Positions 32,929-40,628 of a stretch of 64,000 bases of DNA are shown in pieces. Location: assembly GCF_001698125.1 (NCBI RefSeq), contig NZ_CP013854.1, positions 1 to 64,000 on the forward strand, in the 5' to 3' direction. Each line of letters begins with the position of its first letter. Positions within the stretch are counted from its first letter, which is position 1. The notes beneath the pieces are model-generated. The model searched no databases. It saw nothing but the letters and a program-made list of their open reading frames with translations, and had not been told where the DNA came from. The translations under genes were made by a program, and so were the position numbers. Source of the DNA: Pseudonocardia sp. HH130630-07. Its GTDB lineage: Bacteria; Actinomycetota; Actinomycetes; Mycobacteriales; Pseudonocardiaceae.

Positions 32929-34548
32929 GTGGGGCACGCCCGCACGAGCCGGCTCCGGCGTACCGGATCCACCGCGCTCGTCCTGGGGATCGCGCTCGCC
33001 CTGCTGGCCGGCTGTGCGGTGGGCCCATCCCAGCGCCCGCCGGTCGCCGTGCGCGGCGAACTGCTGCCCGCCGCTCCCCCGGTGGCGGCCGAGCCGCCGC
33101 CCGACCCGGCCCGGCTGCCGGGGACCGAGCCGCTGCGCTCCGGGCCGGAGTTCGTCGACTGCACCGCGGAGGTCCGGGCCGGTCTCGCCGAGGCCGGTAC
33201 CCCGCTCCCGGACGGCCGCGAGCTGGCCGCAGGGTGCGGGCAGCTGACCGTCCCCGCGGACCGCGGGCGTCCGGACCTCGGCCCGGCCCGGCTCGGACTC
33301 ACCCGGCTGACCGCCCCGGGGGCGGCGGAGGACCTGCCGGTGCTCGTCGTGCTGGGCGACACCGGGGTCGACGGGTCCTCGCTCGCCGCGGCCGCGCTCG
33401 CGGCCCGGCTGCCGAGCGAGGTGCTGGCCCGCTACCAGGTGCTCGGCATGGACCGCCGGGGCTCCGGCGACGACCTGCTCGACTGCGCCCCGATCGACGC
33501 CCGGACCACCCTGCAGGACGCCGGTCCCGGCCAGCGCGACGAGGTCGCGATGACCGCGTTGCTGGAGCGTTCCCGGTCGATCGTGCAGGACTGCTACCTG
33601 CTCCTGTCCGGCACGATCACCAGCTACCGGACAGACAGCTCGGCCGAGGACCTGGAGTCGCTGCGCAGCGCGCTCGGTCTCGCCCGGCTCAACCTGGTCG
33701 GCGTCGGGGACGGCGCCGACGCCGTGGCCGGCTGGGCCGGCCGGAACCCGGACGCGGTCGGCCGGGTCGTCCTCGACGGGCCGGGTGACCCGACGCTCGA
33801 CGAGCCCGCCCGCTCCGAGGCGGCCACCGCGGCGGCCGAGGCGGCGTTCGACGCCTTCGCGACGGCCTGCACCGCCGGGCCGGGCTGCCCGCTCGGCCCG
33901 GATCCGCGGGCCACCGTGCGCGGCCTGCTCGACCGGCTCGCGGGCAGCGCGCTCCCGGCCGGGGACGGCGACGCGGTCACCGCGGGCGCGGCGGTACGCG
34001 CGGTCCGCACCACGCTGTCGCAGCCGTCGCGGTGGCCGGAGCTGCAGTCCGCACTGGCCGGCGCGGCCGGCGGGGACGGCTCCGGGCTGGCCCGGCTCCG
34101 GTCCACCGGCAGCGGGCCCGCGGCCGGGCCGCGGGCCGGGTTCGACGCCGTCCTGGCCACCGCGTGCAACGACAGCCGGGTCCGGATCACCCCCGGCGAG
34201 GCCGCGGACCTGGCCGGGCGGTGGGCCGAGCGGTTCGGGCTGTTCGGGGTCGCGGCGGCGCAGGACCTGGTCGCGTGCGGGCCGTGGCCGCCGGGCGGGG
34301 CGGCCCCGGCTCCCGGCCCGCGCTCCGACACGCTGCCGCCGGTGCTCGTCGTCGGTACCGCCCAGGATCCCCGCGCGCCGCGCAGCGGCGCGGAGCGGAC
34401 GGCCGAGCAGCTCGGCAACGGCAGGCTGGTGCGCTGGCAGGGCTCCGGGACCGGGGCCTACCCGCGGACGCCGTGCGTGGCCGCCGTGGTCGACCGCGCC
34501 CTCGTCGACGGCCAGGCCCCCACCGAACCCGTGGTCTGTCCGCCGTAA
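32929..34548 (+). CDS. Lipoprotein of the alpha/beta-hydrolase (tripeptidyl aminopeptidase-like) family, active site degenerate
   Basis: The 539-residue protein has a lipoprotein signal with lipobox LLAGC (Cys29), so it is anchored to the outer face of the membrane. The rest resembles secreted alpha/beta-hydrolase peptidases of the SlpD/E or TAP type. Where the nucleophile elbow G-x-S-x-G is expected the sequence is GVGDGAD, with no Ser. The usual catalytic His near the C-terminus (GHG..Y) reads GTGAYPRTPCV. The Asp position (VVGTAQDPRAP) is kept. It is probably a non-enzymatic relative, perhaps a binding protein. GTG start with GGGGG upstream. Confidence 0.8.
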   Translation: MGHARTSRLRRTGSTALVLGIALALLAGCAVGPSQRPPVAVRGELLPAAPPVAAEPPPDPARLPGTEPLRSGPEFVDCTAEVRAGLAEAGTPLPDGRELAAGCGQLTVPADRGRPDLGPARLGLTRLTAPGAAEDLPVLVVLGDTGVDGSSLAAAALAARLPSEVLARYQVLGMDRRGSGDDLLDCAPIDARTTLQDAGPGQRDEVAMTALLERSRSIVQDCYLLLSGTITSYRTDSSAEDLESLRSALGLARLNLVGVGDGADAVAGWAGRNPDAVGRVVLDGPGDPTLDEPARSEAATAAAEAAFDAFATACTAGPGCPLGPDPRATVRGLLDRLAGSALPAGDGDAVTAGAAVRAVRTTLSQPSRWPELQSALAGAAGGDGSGLARLRSTGSGPAAGPRAGFDAVLATACNDSRVRITPGEAADLAGRWAERFGLFGVAAAQDLVACGPWPPGGAAPAPGPRSDTLPPVLVVGTAQDPRAPRSGAERTAEQLGNGRLVRWQGSGTGAYPRTPCVAAVVDRALVDGQAPTEPVVCPP

Positions 34549-34691
34549 CCCCGTGCATCGGACGGCGCACCCCGGGTGGTCAACGGATGCGACGAAGCCG
34601 ACACCGAAGGTCACAATTGAGCATCCGCGGCATTCCGTGAGCACGCCGCCCACGCGCCGTCCGCACGCCTTCGACCTGCGGCAATCCATTC

Positions 34692-34717
34692 GGTGAACGT
34701 TTCTCGAAACGGTCACC
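34692..34717. promoter_or_regulatory. 26-bp imperfect palindrome, probable operator of the osmoprotectant operon
   Basis: The core CGTTTCTCGAAACG (34698-34711) is perfect. The arms extend to 12 bp each with one mismatch (GGTGA outside left, TCACC outside right). It lies 50 bases upstream of the -10 box and 144 bases past the previous stop, so an operator is likelier than a terminator. Confidence 0.5.
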
Positions 34718-34767
34718 CGTTCGTCACGGAACCGCGCGATCGGCTTACCCGCCGGAGTCGTTCGGGC

Positions 34768-34773
34768 TAGGCT
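34768..34773 (+). promoter_or_regulatory. -10 box of the osmoprotectant operon
   Basis: TAGGCT, seven bases before GTG 34781. Transcription from here would give a leader of about 180 bases ahead of the first permease gene. Confidence 0.4.
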
Positions 34774-34959
34774 GCCTCCGGTGGCGGCGTCACCGCAGGT
34801 CACGCCTGGGCAACCGGCGACGAACCGTCGGACGCGGCCATCGCGTTCCCGCGGTGTAACGCTGGTGATACCGATCACCGAGCGTCCGGGTGGACGATGC
34901 AGGGGGACCGATCGGCCGCAGCCGCTCGGCAGGCTTCGGGACCGGGCGGAAGGAGAACG

Positions 34960-35643
34960 GTGGATTTCTTCACCTATGTCGGTTCACAACTGGAACAGTT
35001 GGTGTTCTACGGTCAGCAGCACTTTCTGCTGGTGGCCTTTGCCGTCGGAATCGCGGCCGTGGTGTCGCTCGTCGCGGGCACGGTGCTGCACACCAACCGG
35101 CTGACCCCGGAGACCTGGAGCCGGCCGCTCCGGATCGGGTCCCGGGAGGGGCTGCTGATCGCGAGCTCCGCGGCGCTGACCGTGCCGTCGCTGGCCCTGT
35201 TCGGCCTGCTGCAGCCCGCGCTCGGGCTGGGGGCGACGCCGTCACTGACCGCCCTGACCATCTACGCCGTCTACCCGATCCTGCGCAACGTCGTCGCCGG
35301 GCTCTCCTCGGTCGACGACGCGGTCCTGGAGTCCGCGCGCGGCATGGGCATGGGGCCGGTGCGCCGGATGGTGTCCATCCAGCTCCCGCTGGCCTGGCCG
35401 GTCATCCTGTCCGGCATCCGGGTCGCCGTCCTGATCATCATCGGGATCGCGGTCGTCGCGGGCGCCATCAACGGACCGGGCTTCGGCTCCTCGCTGCTGC
35501 TCGGCCTGCAGCGGCTGGGCTCGGTCAACTCGTTCAACCAGGTTCTGGCGGCCACGCTCGGCTGCCTCGTCGTGGCGGCCGTCTACGAGATCGTGTTCTG
35601 GCTCGTCCAGCGCTTCACCACCCCGAGGGGGATCCGTGTCTGA
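34960..35643 (+). CDS. Osmoprotectant (glycine betaine/choline) ABC permease, OpuCB-like, first
   Basis: The 227-residue permease has about six membrane segments and the BPD-transport loop (LESARGMGMGPVRRMVSIQLPLA) that contacts the ATPase. It opens with FFTYVGSQLEQL, similar to OpuCB/OpuCD starts. GTG 34960 has AAGGAG six bases upstream; the longer frame from 34897 has no family resemblance. It overlaps the ATPase gene by eight bases. Confidence 0.88.
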   Translation: MDFFTYVGSQLEQLVFYGQQHFLLVAFAVGIAAVVSLVAGTVLHTNRLTPETWSRPLRIGSREGLLIASSAALTVPSLALFGLLQPALGLGATPSLTALTIYAVYPILRNVVAGLSSVDDAVLESARGMGMGPVRRMVSIQLPLAWPVILSGIRVAVLIIIGIAVVAGAINGPGFGSSLLLGLQRLGSVNSFNQVLAATLGCLVVAAVYEIVFWLVQRFTTPRGIRV

Positions 35644-36709
35644 TTCCGGCAAGCCGATGATCGCCCTCGAAGGCATCAGCAAGACCTACCCGAAGGCCAC
35701 CGCGCCGGCCGTGCAGGAACTCAACCTGCAGGTCCCCGAGGGGACCATCTCGATGTTCATCGGGCCGTCCGGCTGCGGCAAGACGACCACGCTGAAGATG
35801 ATGAACCGGCTGATCGAGCCGACCACCGGGCGGATCCTGCTCGACGGCGAGGACGTCACCGCGGTCAACGCCGACGAGCTGCGCCGCCGGATCGGCTACG
35901 TCATCCAGCAGGTCGGCCTGTTCCCCCACTTCACCATCGGCGACAACATCGCCGTCGTGCCGAAGATCCTCGGCTGGGACAAGAACCGGATCACCGCCCG
36001 GGTCGACGAGCTGCTGCACCTGGTCGGCATGGAGCCGAAGGACTACCGCGACCGCTACCCGCGCCAGCTGTCCGGCGGGCAGCAGCAGCGCGTCGGCGTC
36101 GCCCGCGGCCTGGCCGCCGACCCGTCGGTGATGCTGATGGACGAGCCGTTCGGGGCCATCGACCCGATCACCCGCGAACGCATCCAGGACGAGTTCCTCG
36201 AGCTGCAGCGCCAGATCGCCAAGACCATCTGCTTCGTCACCCACGACCTGACCGAGGCGGTGAAGCTCGGCGACCGGATCGCCGTCTTCGGCCCGGGCGG
36301 GACGCTGCAGCAGTACGACACGCCGGACACCATCCTGACCCACCCGGCGAACGACTTCGTCGCCGAGTTCGTCGGGTCCGGCGCCGCGGTGCGGCGGCTG
36401 TCGCTGCTCGACCTGGCCCGCCTGGAGCTGGCCCCGGTCGGCCTCGACGGTGCCGGCGAGCGCAACGGGTCGCCGACCTACGAGGCCGACGCCGAGGGCA
36501 GGCCGTCCCGCTGGGCCTACCTGCCGGGCACCGAGGTGCTGCCGAAGCTCGTCACCGTGCCGCAGTCCGGGACCGTGTACGACGCCGTCGACGTCATGCT
36601 CGACTCGCAGACCGAGCTCGTCGGCGTGGTCGACGACGAGCACCGGCTGCAGGGTGCGCTGTGGTGGAAGGACCTCGTCGAGGGCCTGAAGACGAAGGGC
36701 CAGGCGTGA
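35636..36709 (+). CDS. Osmoprotectant ABC transporter ATP-binding protein (OpuCA/ProV-like)
   Basis: The 357-residue ATPase has Walker A GPSGCGKTTT, signature LSGGQQQRVGVARGL and Walker B VMLMDEPFGAID. The C-terminal 90 residues contain one CBS-like unit (LVTVPQSGTVYDAVDVMLDS, LVGVVDDEHRLQGAL). In OpuCA two CBS modules sense ionic strength or bind c-di-AMP, so the single copy here is a reduced form. It overlaps both permease genes, so the four-part importer is translated as a unit. Confidence 0.9.
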   Translation: MSDSGKPMIALEGISKTYPKATAPAVQELNLQVPEGTISMFIGPSGCGKTTTLKMMNRLIEPTTGRILLDGEDVTAVNADELRRRIGYVIQQVGLFPHFTIGDNIAVVPKILGWDKNRITARVDELLHLVGMEPKDYRDRYPRQLSGGQQQRVGVARGLAADPSVMLMDEPFGAIDPITRERIQDEFLELQRQIAKTICFVTHDLTEAVKLGDRIAVFGPGGTLQQYDTPDTILTHPANDFVAEFVGSGAAVRRLSLLDLARLELAPVGLDGAGERNGSPTYEADAEGRPSRWAYLPGTEVLPKLVTVPQSGTVYDAVDVMLDSQTELVGVVDDEHRLQGALWWKDLVEGLKTKGQA

Positions 36710-37512
36710 GCGCCCCGGCCGCCAAGTCCACGGCGTCCGCGGGAGCCACCGCGACCGACACGCCCGAGGCACCGCGCCGGACCCGCGCGAAGATCGACAA
36801 GACGCTCATCGCCAACCCGCTGATCGCCGTGCTCGGTCTCGTCGCGGTGTTCGGCTACGCCGCGAGCCAGGGGCTCGACGCGGTCGAGCAGTCGGTGATC
36901 AACCCGCAGGCGCTGGGGACCCGGCTGTGGGAGCACCTGGTGCTCACCGGGCTGTCGACGCTGGTCGTCATCGTGATCGCGATCCCGGCCGGGATCGCGA
37001 TCAGCCGCCCGGCGGCGGGCCGCATCCAGCGCCCGATCCTCGCGTTCGCCGGGTTCATGCAGGCCCTTCCGGCGTTCGGCGTGATCGTGCTGCTCGCGTT
37101 CTCCCCGCTCGGGCTCGGGCTGCCGACCGCGGTCGTCGCGCTCGCGCTGGCCGCGTTGCTGCCCGTGCTGACCAACACCGTCGTCGGCCTGCAGCAGGTG
37201 GACCGGGCGCTGATCGAGGCCTCCCGCGGCATCGGCATGTCCGCCCGGCAGACGCTGCTGCGGGTCGAGCTGCCGCTCGCCACCCCGGTCATGGTGGCCG
37301 GGGTCCGGGTCGCGCTCGTGCTGAACGTCGGCACCGCCGCGCTGGCGACCTTCATCGGCGCCGGCGGACTGGGCGAGCCGATCAAGGGCATGCTCGAGCT
37401 GGGCCGCCCCACCGGCACGCTGGTCGCCGCCGGGATCGTCGCCGCCCTCGCACTGATCGTGGACTGGCTGGCCGGCCTCGCCGAGTACGCGGTGCGCCGC
37501 AACTCCGGCTGA
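36706..37512 (+). CDS. Osmoprotectant ABC permease, OpuCD-like, second
   Basis: The 268-residue permease has a hydrophilic Ala/Thr-rich N-terminal tail of about 35 residues, then about six membrane segments and the coupling loop LIEASRGIGMSARQTLLRVELPLA. The closing GAGGLGEPIKGMLELGR is typical of OpuC permeases. The GTG start overlaps the ATPase stop (GTGA). Confidence 0.9.
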   Translation: MSAPAAKSTASAGATATDTPEAPRRTRAKIDKTLIANPLIAVLGLVAVFGYAASQGLDAVEQSVINPQALGTRLWEHLVLTGLSTLVVIVIAIPAGIAISRPAAGRIQRPILAFAGFMQALPAFGVIVLLAFSPLGLGLPTAVVALALAALLPVLTNTVVGLQQVDRALIEASRGIGMSARQTLLRVELPLATPVMVAGVRVALVLNVGTAALATFIGAGGLGEPIKGMLELGRPTGTLVAAGIVAALALIVDWLAGLAEYAVRRNSG

Positions 37513-37564
37513 GCCGCCCGCCACTCCCCCGACACCCCGCCGTACCGCACTCCCTGGAGGACAC

Positions 37565-38536
37565 GTGAATCTCGGACGATCCCGGCGCATCGCGCTGACG
37601 GCGCTGGCCGCCGTCACCGCGCTGACGCTCGCAGGCTGCGGCAGTCTGGACTCGGCAGGACCCTCGGCCTCCGGCGGCTCGCTCGGCGACGCCGGCAACC
37701 TGGAGGGCGTCGACTACATCGTCGGCGGCAAGAACTTCGACGAGCAGCTCGTGCTCTGCGAGATCACCGTCGCCGCGCTGGAGTCGGTCGGCGGCAACGT
37801 CACCCCGCGGTGCAACCTCGGCGGTACCGACGTGGCCCGGCAGGCGCTGCTGTCCGGCGACATCAACACCTACTGGGACTACACCGGTACCGCGTGGGCG
37901 TCGTTCTTCAAGGAGACCGAGCGCGTCCCGGACGACAACGAGCTCTACCGGCTCGTCTCCGAGCGCGACCTGGCGGAGAACAAGCTCGTCTGGCTGGACA
38001 AGGCGAGCTTCAACAACACCTACGCGTTCGCCGTCAACGGGGAGAAGGCGCGGCAGGAGAACCTGAACTCGGTGTCGGACATGGCCGCCTACATCAAGGC
38101 GGGCAAGCCGGGCTCCGTGTGCGTCGAGACCGAGTACAACTCGCGTGACGACGGCCTGCGCGGCCTGCAGCAGACCTACGACTTCCAGGTCTCCGGCGAC
38201 CGCCTGCAGGTGCTCGCCACCGGCGTCATCTACGAGGCCACCAACAACGGCGACTGCACGTTCGGCCTGGTCTTCACCACCGACGGCCGGATCCCGGGCC
38301 TCGGCCTGAAGGTCCTCGAGGACGACAAGCGCTACCAGGTCACCTACAACGCGGCGCCGATCGTCCGCGAGGACACCTACAACCAGAACCCGGCGATCCG
38401 CGAGGTCATGGCGCCGATCGCGGCCGCCCTGGACTACGAGACGATGCTGAGCCTCAACGGCAAGGTCTCCTCCGAGGGCCAGGACTCCCGCCAGGTCGCG
38501 CGGGACTGGCTCACCGAGAAGGGCTTCATCGGCTGA
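37565..38536 (+). CDS. Osmoprotectant-binding lipoprotein (OpuCC-like), first copy
   Basis: The 323-residue lipoprotein has lipobox TLAGC (Cys21), then IVGGKNFDEQLVLCEI and YWDYTGTAW, the signature stretches of the OpuAC/OpuCC fold that bind quaternary amines in an aromatic cage. Extra Cys residues at conserved spots in both paralogues (LCEI, PRCNLGG, SVCVETEYNS, GDCTFG) could form disulfides. GTG start with GGAGG upstream. It follows the second permease by 52 bases and is followed by a strong hairpin. Confidence 0.9.
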   Translation: MNLGRSRRIALTALAAVTALTLAGCGSLDSAGPSASGGSLGDAGNLEGVDYIVGGKNFDEQLVLCEITVAALESVGGNVTPRCNLGGTDVARQALLSGDINTYWDYTGTAWASFFKETERVPDDNELYRLVSERDLAENKLVWLDKASFNNTYAFAVNGEKARQENLNSVSDMAAYIKAGKPGSVCVETEYNSRDDGLRGLQQTYDFQVSGDRLQVLATGVIYEATNNGDCTFGLVFTTDGRIPGLGLKVLEDDKRYQVTYNAAPIVREDTYNQNPAIREVMAPIAAALDYETMLSLNGKVSSEGQDSRQVARDWLTEKGFIG

Positions 38537-38557
38537 GTCCGGCTCCGCCGTACCGCG

Positions 38558-38596
38558 ACGGCCCCGCGTCCCGCACCCGGCGGGGCACGGGGCCGT
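38558..38596 (+). terminator. Hairpin between the two binding-protein genes
   Basis: Outer stem ACGGCCCCG/CGGGGCCGT and inner stem CCCGC/GCGGG with a 5-base loop, followed by CGTTG. It should terminate or attenuate transcription after the first binding protein, making expression of the second lower or separately controlled. Confidence 0.65.
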
Positions 38597-38664
38597 CGTT
38601 GCGCCGGGTCCGCTTTCGTGGTCCGCTGTGCGCGCCCAGCCCCTGCGACCTGGAGAGACACCTC

Positions 38665-39642
38665 GTGACCCGCTCGCACCGGCGCACCGTCGCACTGGCC
38701 GCCACGGCGCTCTCCTGCCTGCTGCTCGCCGGGTGCGGTGCCCTCACGGCGTCCGGGCCGGGTGCCGCGGCCGGGACGCTCGCCGGGTCCGCCGACCTCA
38801 CCGGCCAGACCTACGTGGTGGGCTCGAAGAACTTCGACGAGCAGCAGCTGCTCTGCCAGATCTCGATCGCCGCGCTGGAGTCCGTCGGGGCGTCGGTCAC
38901 CGACCGCTGCAACGTCGGCGGCTCCGACGTCACCCGGCAGGCGCTGATCGACGGCGACATCTCGGTCTACTGGGAGTACACCGGGACCGCGTGGGCGTCC
39001 TACCTGCGCGAGACCCGGACCCTGCCCGACGACGAGGTGTTCCGCGAGCTGTCCGACCGGGACCGGGCGGACAACGGCGTCGTGTGGCTGGACCGGGCGG
39101 GGTTCAACAACACCTACGCCTTCGTCGTCGCCGGGCAGACCGCGCAGCGGCTCGGCCTGCGCACGATCAGCGACATGGCCGCGCACGTCCGGGAGGGCCG
39201 GCCGGGAACGGTGTGTGTGGAGACCGAGTACAACTCCCGCGCCGACGGCCTGCGCGGCCTGCGCGGCCTGCAGCAGGCCTACGACGTGCAGATCCCCGCG
39301 GAACGCACGCAGGTCATCGAGCAGGGTCTGGTGTACCAGTCGACCGCCGACGGCGACTGCCTGTTCGGCGAGGTCGCCGCCACCGACGGACGGATCCCCG
39401 GGCTCGGGCTGACCGTGCTCGACGACGACCGCGGCTACCACATCACCTACAGCGCCGCGCCGACGATCCGGCAGGACACGTTCGACCGGGCCCCGCAGGT
39501 CGCCGACGTCTTCGCCCCGATCAGCGCGGTGCTGGACCAGCCGACCGTCCAGCGGCTGAACGGGCGGGTCTCGGCCGGCGGGGAGAGCCCGCGGGACGTG
39601 GCCCGGTCCTGGCTGACCGAGCGCGGGTTCATCGGGGGCTGA
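38665..39642 (+). CDS. Osmoprotectant-binding lipoprotein (OpuCC-like), second copy
   Basis: The 325-residue protein is a tandem paralogue of the preceding gene, aligned along its whole length with the same Cys pattern, lipobox LLAGC and the FDEQ, YWEYTGTAW and VCVETEYNSR blocks. It carries an extra LRG repeat (GLRGLRGLQQAY), a 9-base duplication relative to its partner. A GGAGAG lies upstream of GTG 38665. It may bind a different osmolyte and share the same permease. Confidence 0.9.
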   Translation: MTRSHRRTVALAATALSCLLLAGCGALTASGPGAAAGTLAGSADLTGQTYVVGSKNFDEQQLLCQISIAALESVGASVTDRCNVGGSDVTRQALIDGDISVYWEYTGTAWASYLRETRTLPDDEVFRELSDRDRADNGVVWLDRAGFNNTYAFVVAGQTAQRLGLRTISDMAAHVREGRPGTVCVETEYNSRADGLRGLRGLQQAYDVQIPAERTQVIEQGLVYQSTADGDCLFGEVAATDGRIPGLGLTVLDDDRGYHITYSAAPTIRQDTFDRAPQVADVFAPISAVLDQPTVQRLNGRVSAGGESPRDVARSWLTERGFIGG

Positions 39643-39647
39643 GGGCG

Positions 39648-40607
39648 ATGGCATGGCGGGAACCGGACGAGGTCCGCGACGGGGTGGAGCTGACCTCCCT
39701 CGACGGCGAGGTGTTCGACGGCGCGGGCGTCACCAAGCGGGACCTGCTCGACCACCTGGACGCGGTCGCCGACCGGATGCTTCCGGGCCTCGCCGACCGG
39801 GCGCTGACCGTGGTGCGGGCGCGGCCCGGGCAGGCGCCGTTCATGCAGAAGAACACCCCGCGCGGGGCGCCGTCCTGGATCCCGACGATCGACGTCTGGG
39901 CCGAGGCCTCGCAGCGGACCGTGCACTACCCGGTCTGCGCCGACCGCGCGACGCTGCTGTGGTTCGGCAACCAGCGCGCGATCGAGTTCCACCCCACCCT
40001 GGTCGCGCACGGCCGGGCCGAGACCGACGAGCTCGTCGTCGACCTCGACCCGCCGCCCGACGGCGGCTTCGACCGGGTCGTGGCGGCGGCCCGGCTGGTG
40101 CGGGCCGCGCTGCGGGAGCTGGCGCTCGACGCCGTGGTGAAGACCAGCGGGGCGAAGGGGCTGCACCTGGTGGTGCCGCTGAGCGCGCCGCTCGGCATCG
40201 ACGACGCGTTCGCCGCCACCCGGGCCGTCTGCGCCCGGGCCGCCGCGCTCGACCCGGACGTCGCGACCACCGCGTTCATCAAGGACGACCGCGGCGGCCG
40301 GGTGTTCCTGGACCCGACCCGGGCCGGCGGCGCGACCCTGGTCGCCGCCTACAGCCCGCGCGCCCGGCCGGGCCTCCCGGTGTCGTTCCCGGTGGCCTGG
40401 GACGACCTGGACGCGGTGACACCGGCCGAGTTCACCGTGACCACGGCGGCCGGCCTGCTCGGGGACGCCGATCCGTGGCGGACGCTGCGGCCGGGGCCGG
40501 GGCAGCTGCCCGCGGAGATCCTGGCCGAGGGGCGGGAGATCCCGGTTCCGCGGGTGCAGGCGATGCACGAGGGGAAGCGGCGCAAGCGGGAGCGGGAGCG
40601 GGGCTGA
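39648..40607 (+). CDS. LigD polymerase-domain (archaeo-eukaryotic primase-type) protein, first
   Basis: The 319-residue protein is a stand-alone LigD polymerase domain, without the ligase or nuclease parts. It has the start-region KRDLLDHLDAVADRMLPGL, the KNTPRGAPSW loop, metal-binding DLDPPPDG, the SGAKGLHLVVPL block and GGRVFLDPTR with the third acidic residue. Such enzymes add ribonucleotides or fill gaps in non-homologous end joining and repair. The ATG is 6 bases after the lipoprotein stop. The gene converges on the MFS gene. A second stand-alone copy lies at 50679-51713. Confidence 0.88.
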   Translation: MAWREPDEVRDGVELTSLDGEVFDGAGVTKRDLLDHLDAVADRMLPGLADRALTVVRARPGQAPFMQKNTPRGAPSWIPTIDVWAEASQRTVHYPVCADRATLLWFGNQRAIEFHPTLVAHGRAETDELVVDLDPPPDGGFDRVVAAARLVRAALRELALDAVVKTSGAKGLHLVVPLSAPLGIDDAFAATRAVCARAAALDPDVATTAFIKDDRGGRVFLDPTRAGGATLVAAYSPRARPGLPVSFPVAWDDLDAVTPAEFTVTTAAGLLGDADPWRTLRPGPGQLPAEILAEGREIPVPRVQAMHEGKRRKRERERG

Positions 40608-40628
40608 GCCCGGCCCACAGCCTGCTTC

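Larger units (their letters stand above)
34549..34959. other. Long intergenic leader region of the osmoprotectant operon
   Basis: About 410 bases without a convincing gene, visibly richer in A/T around 34600-34760. It holds a 26-bp near-perfect palindrome, a -10 box at 34768-34773 and then about 180 bases of leader before the permease start. A frame opening at GTG 34781 runs into the permease gene but its second half looks non-coding. No known riboswitch consensus was recognised. Confidence 0.5.

Noticed and set aside
34781..34959. Possible c-di-AMP or other riboswitch in the osmoprotectant leader
   Set aside because: The conserved blocks of the ydaO motif and other common classes were looked for and not found by eye. 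A covariance search would be decisive.
34781..35104. Leaderless 107-codon ORF after the -10 box at 34768
   Set aside because: The start position fits a leaderless gene, but the second half overlaps the permease in another frame and is Ser/Arg/Trp-rich without family pattern. It is treated as leader RNA.
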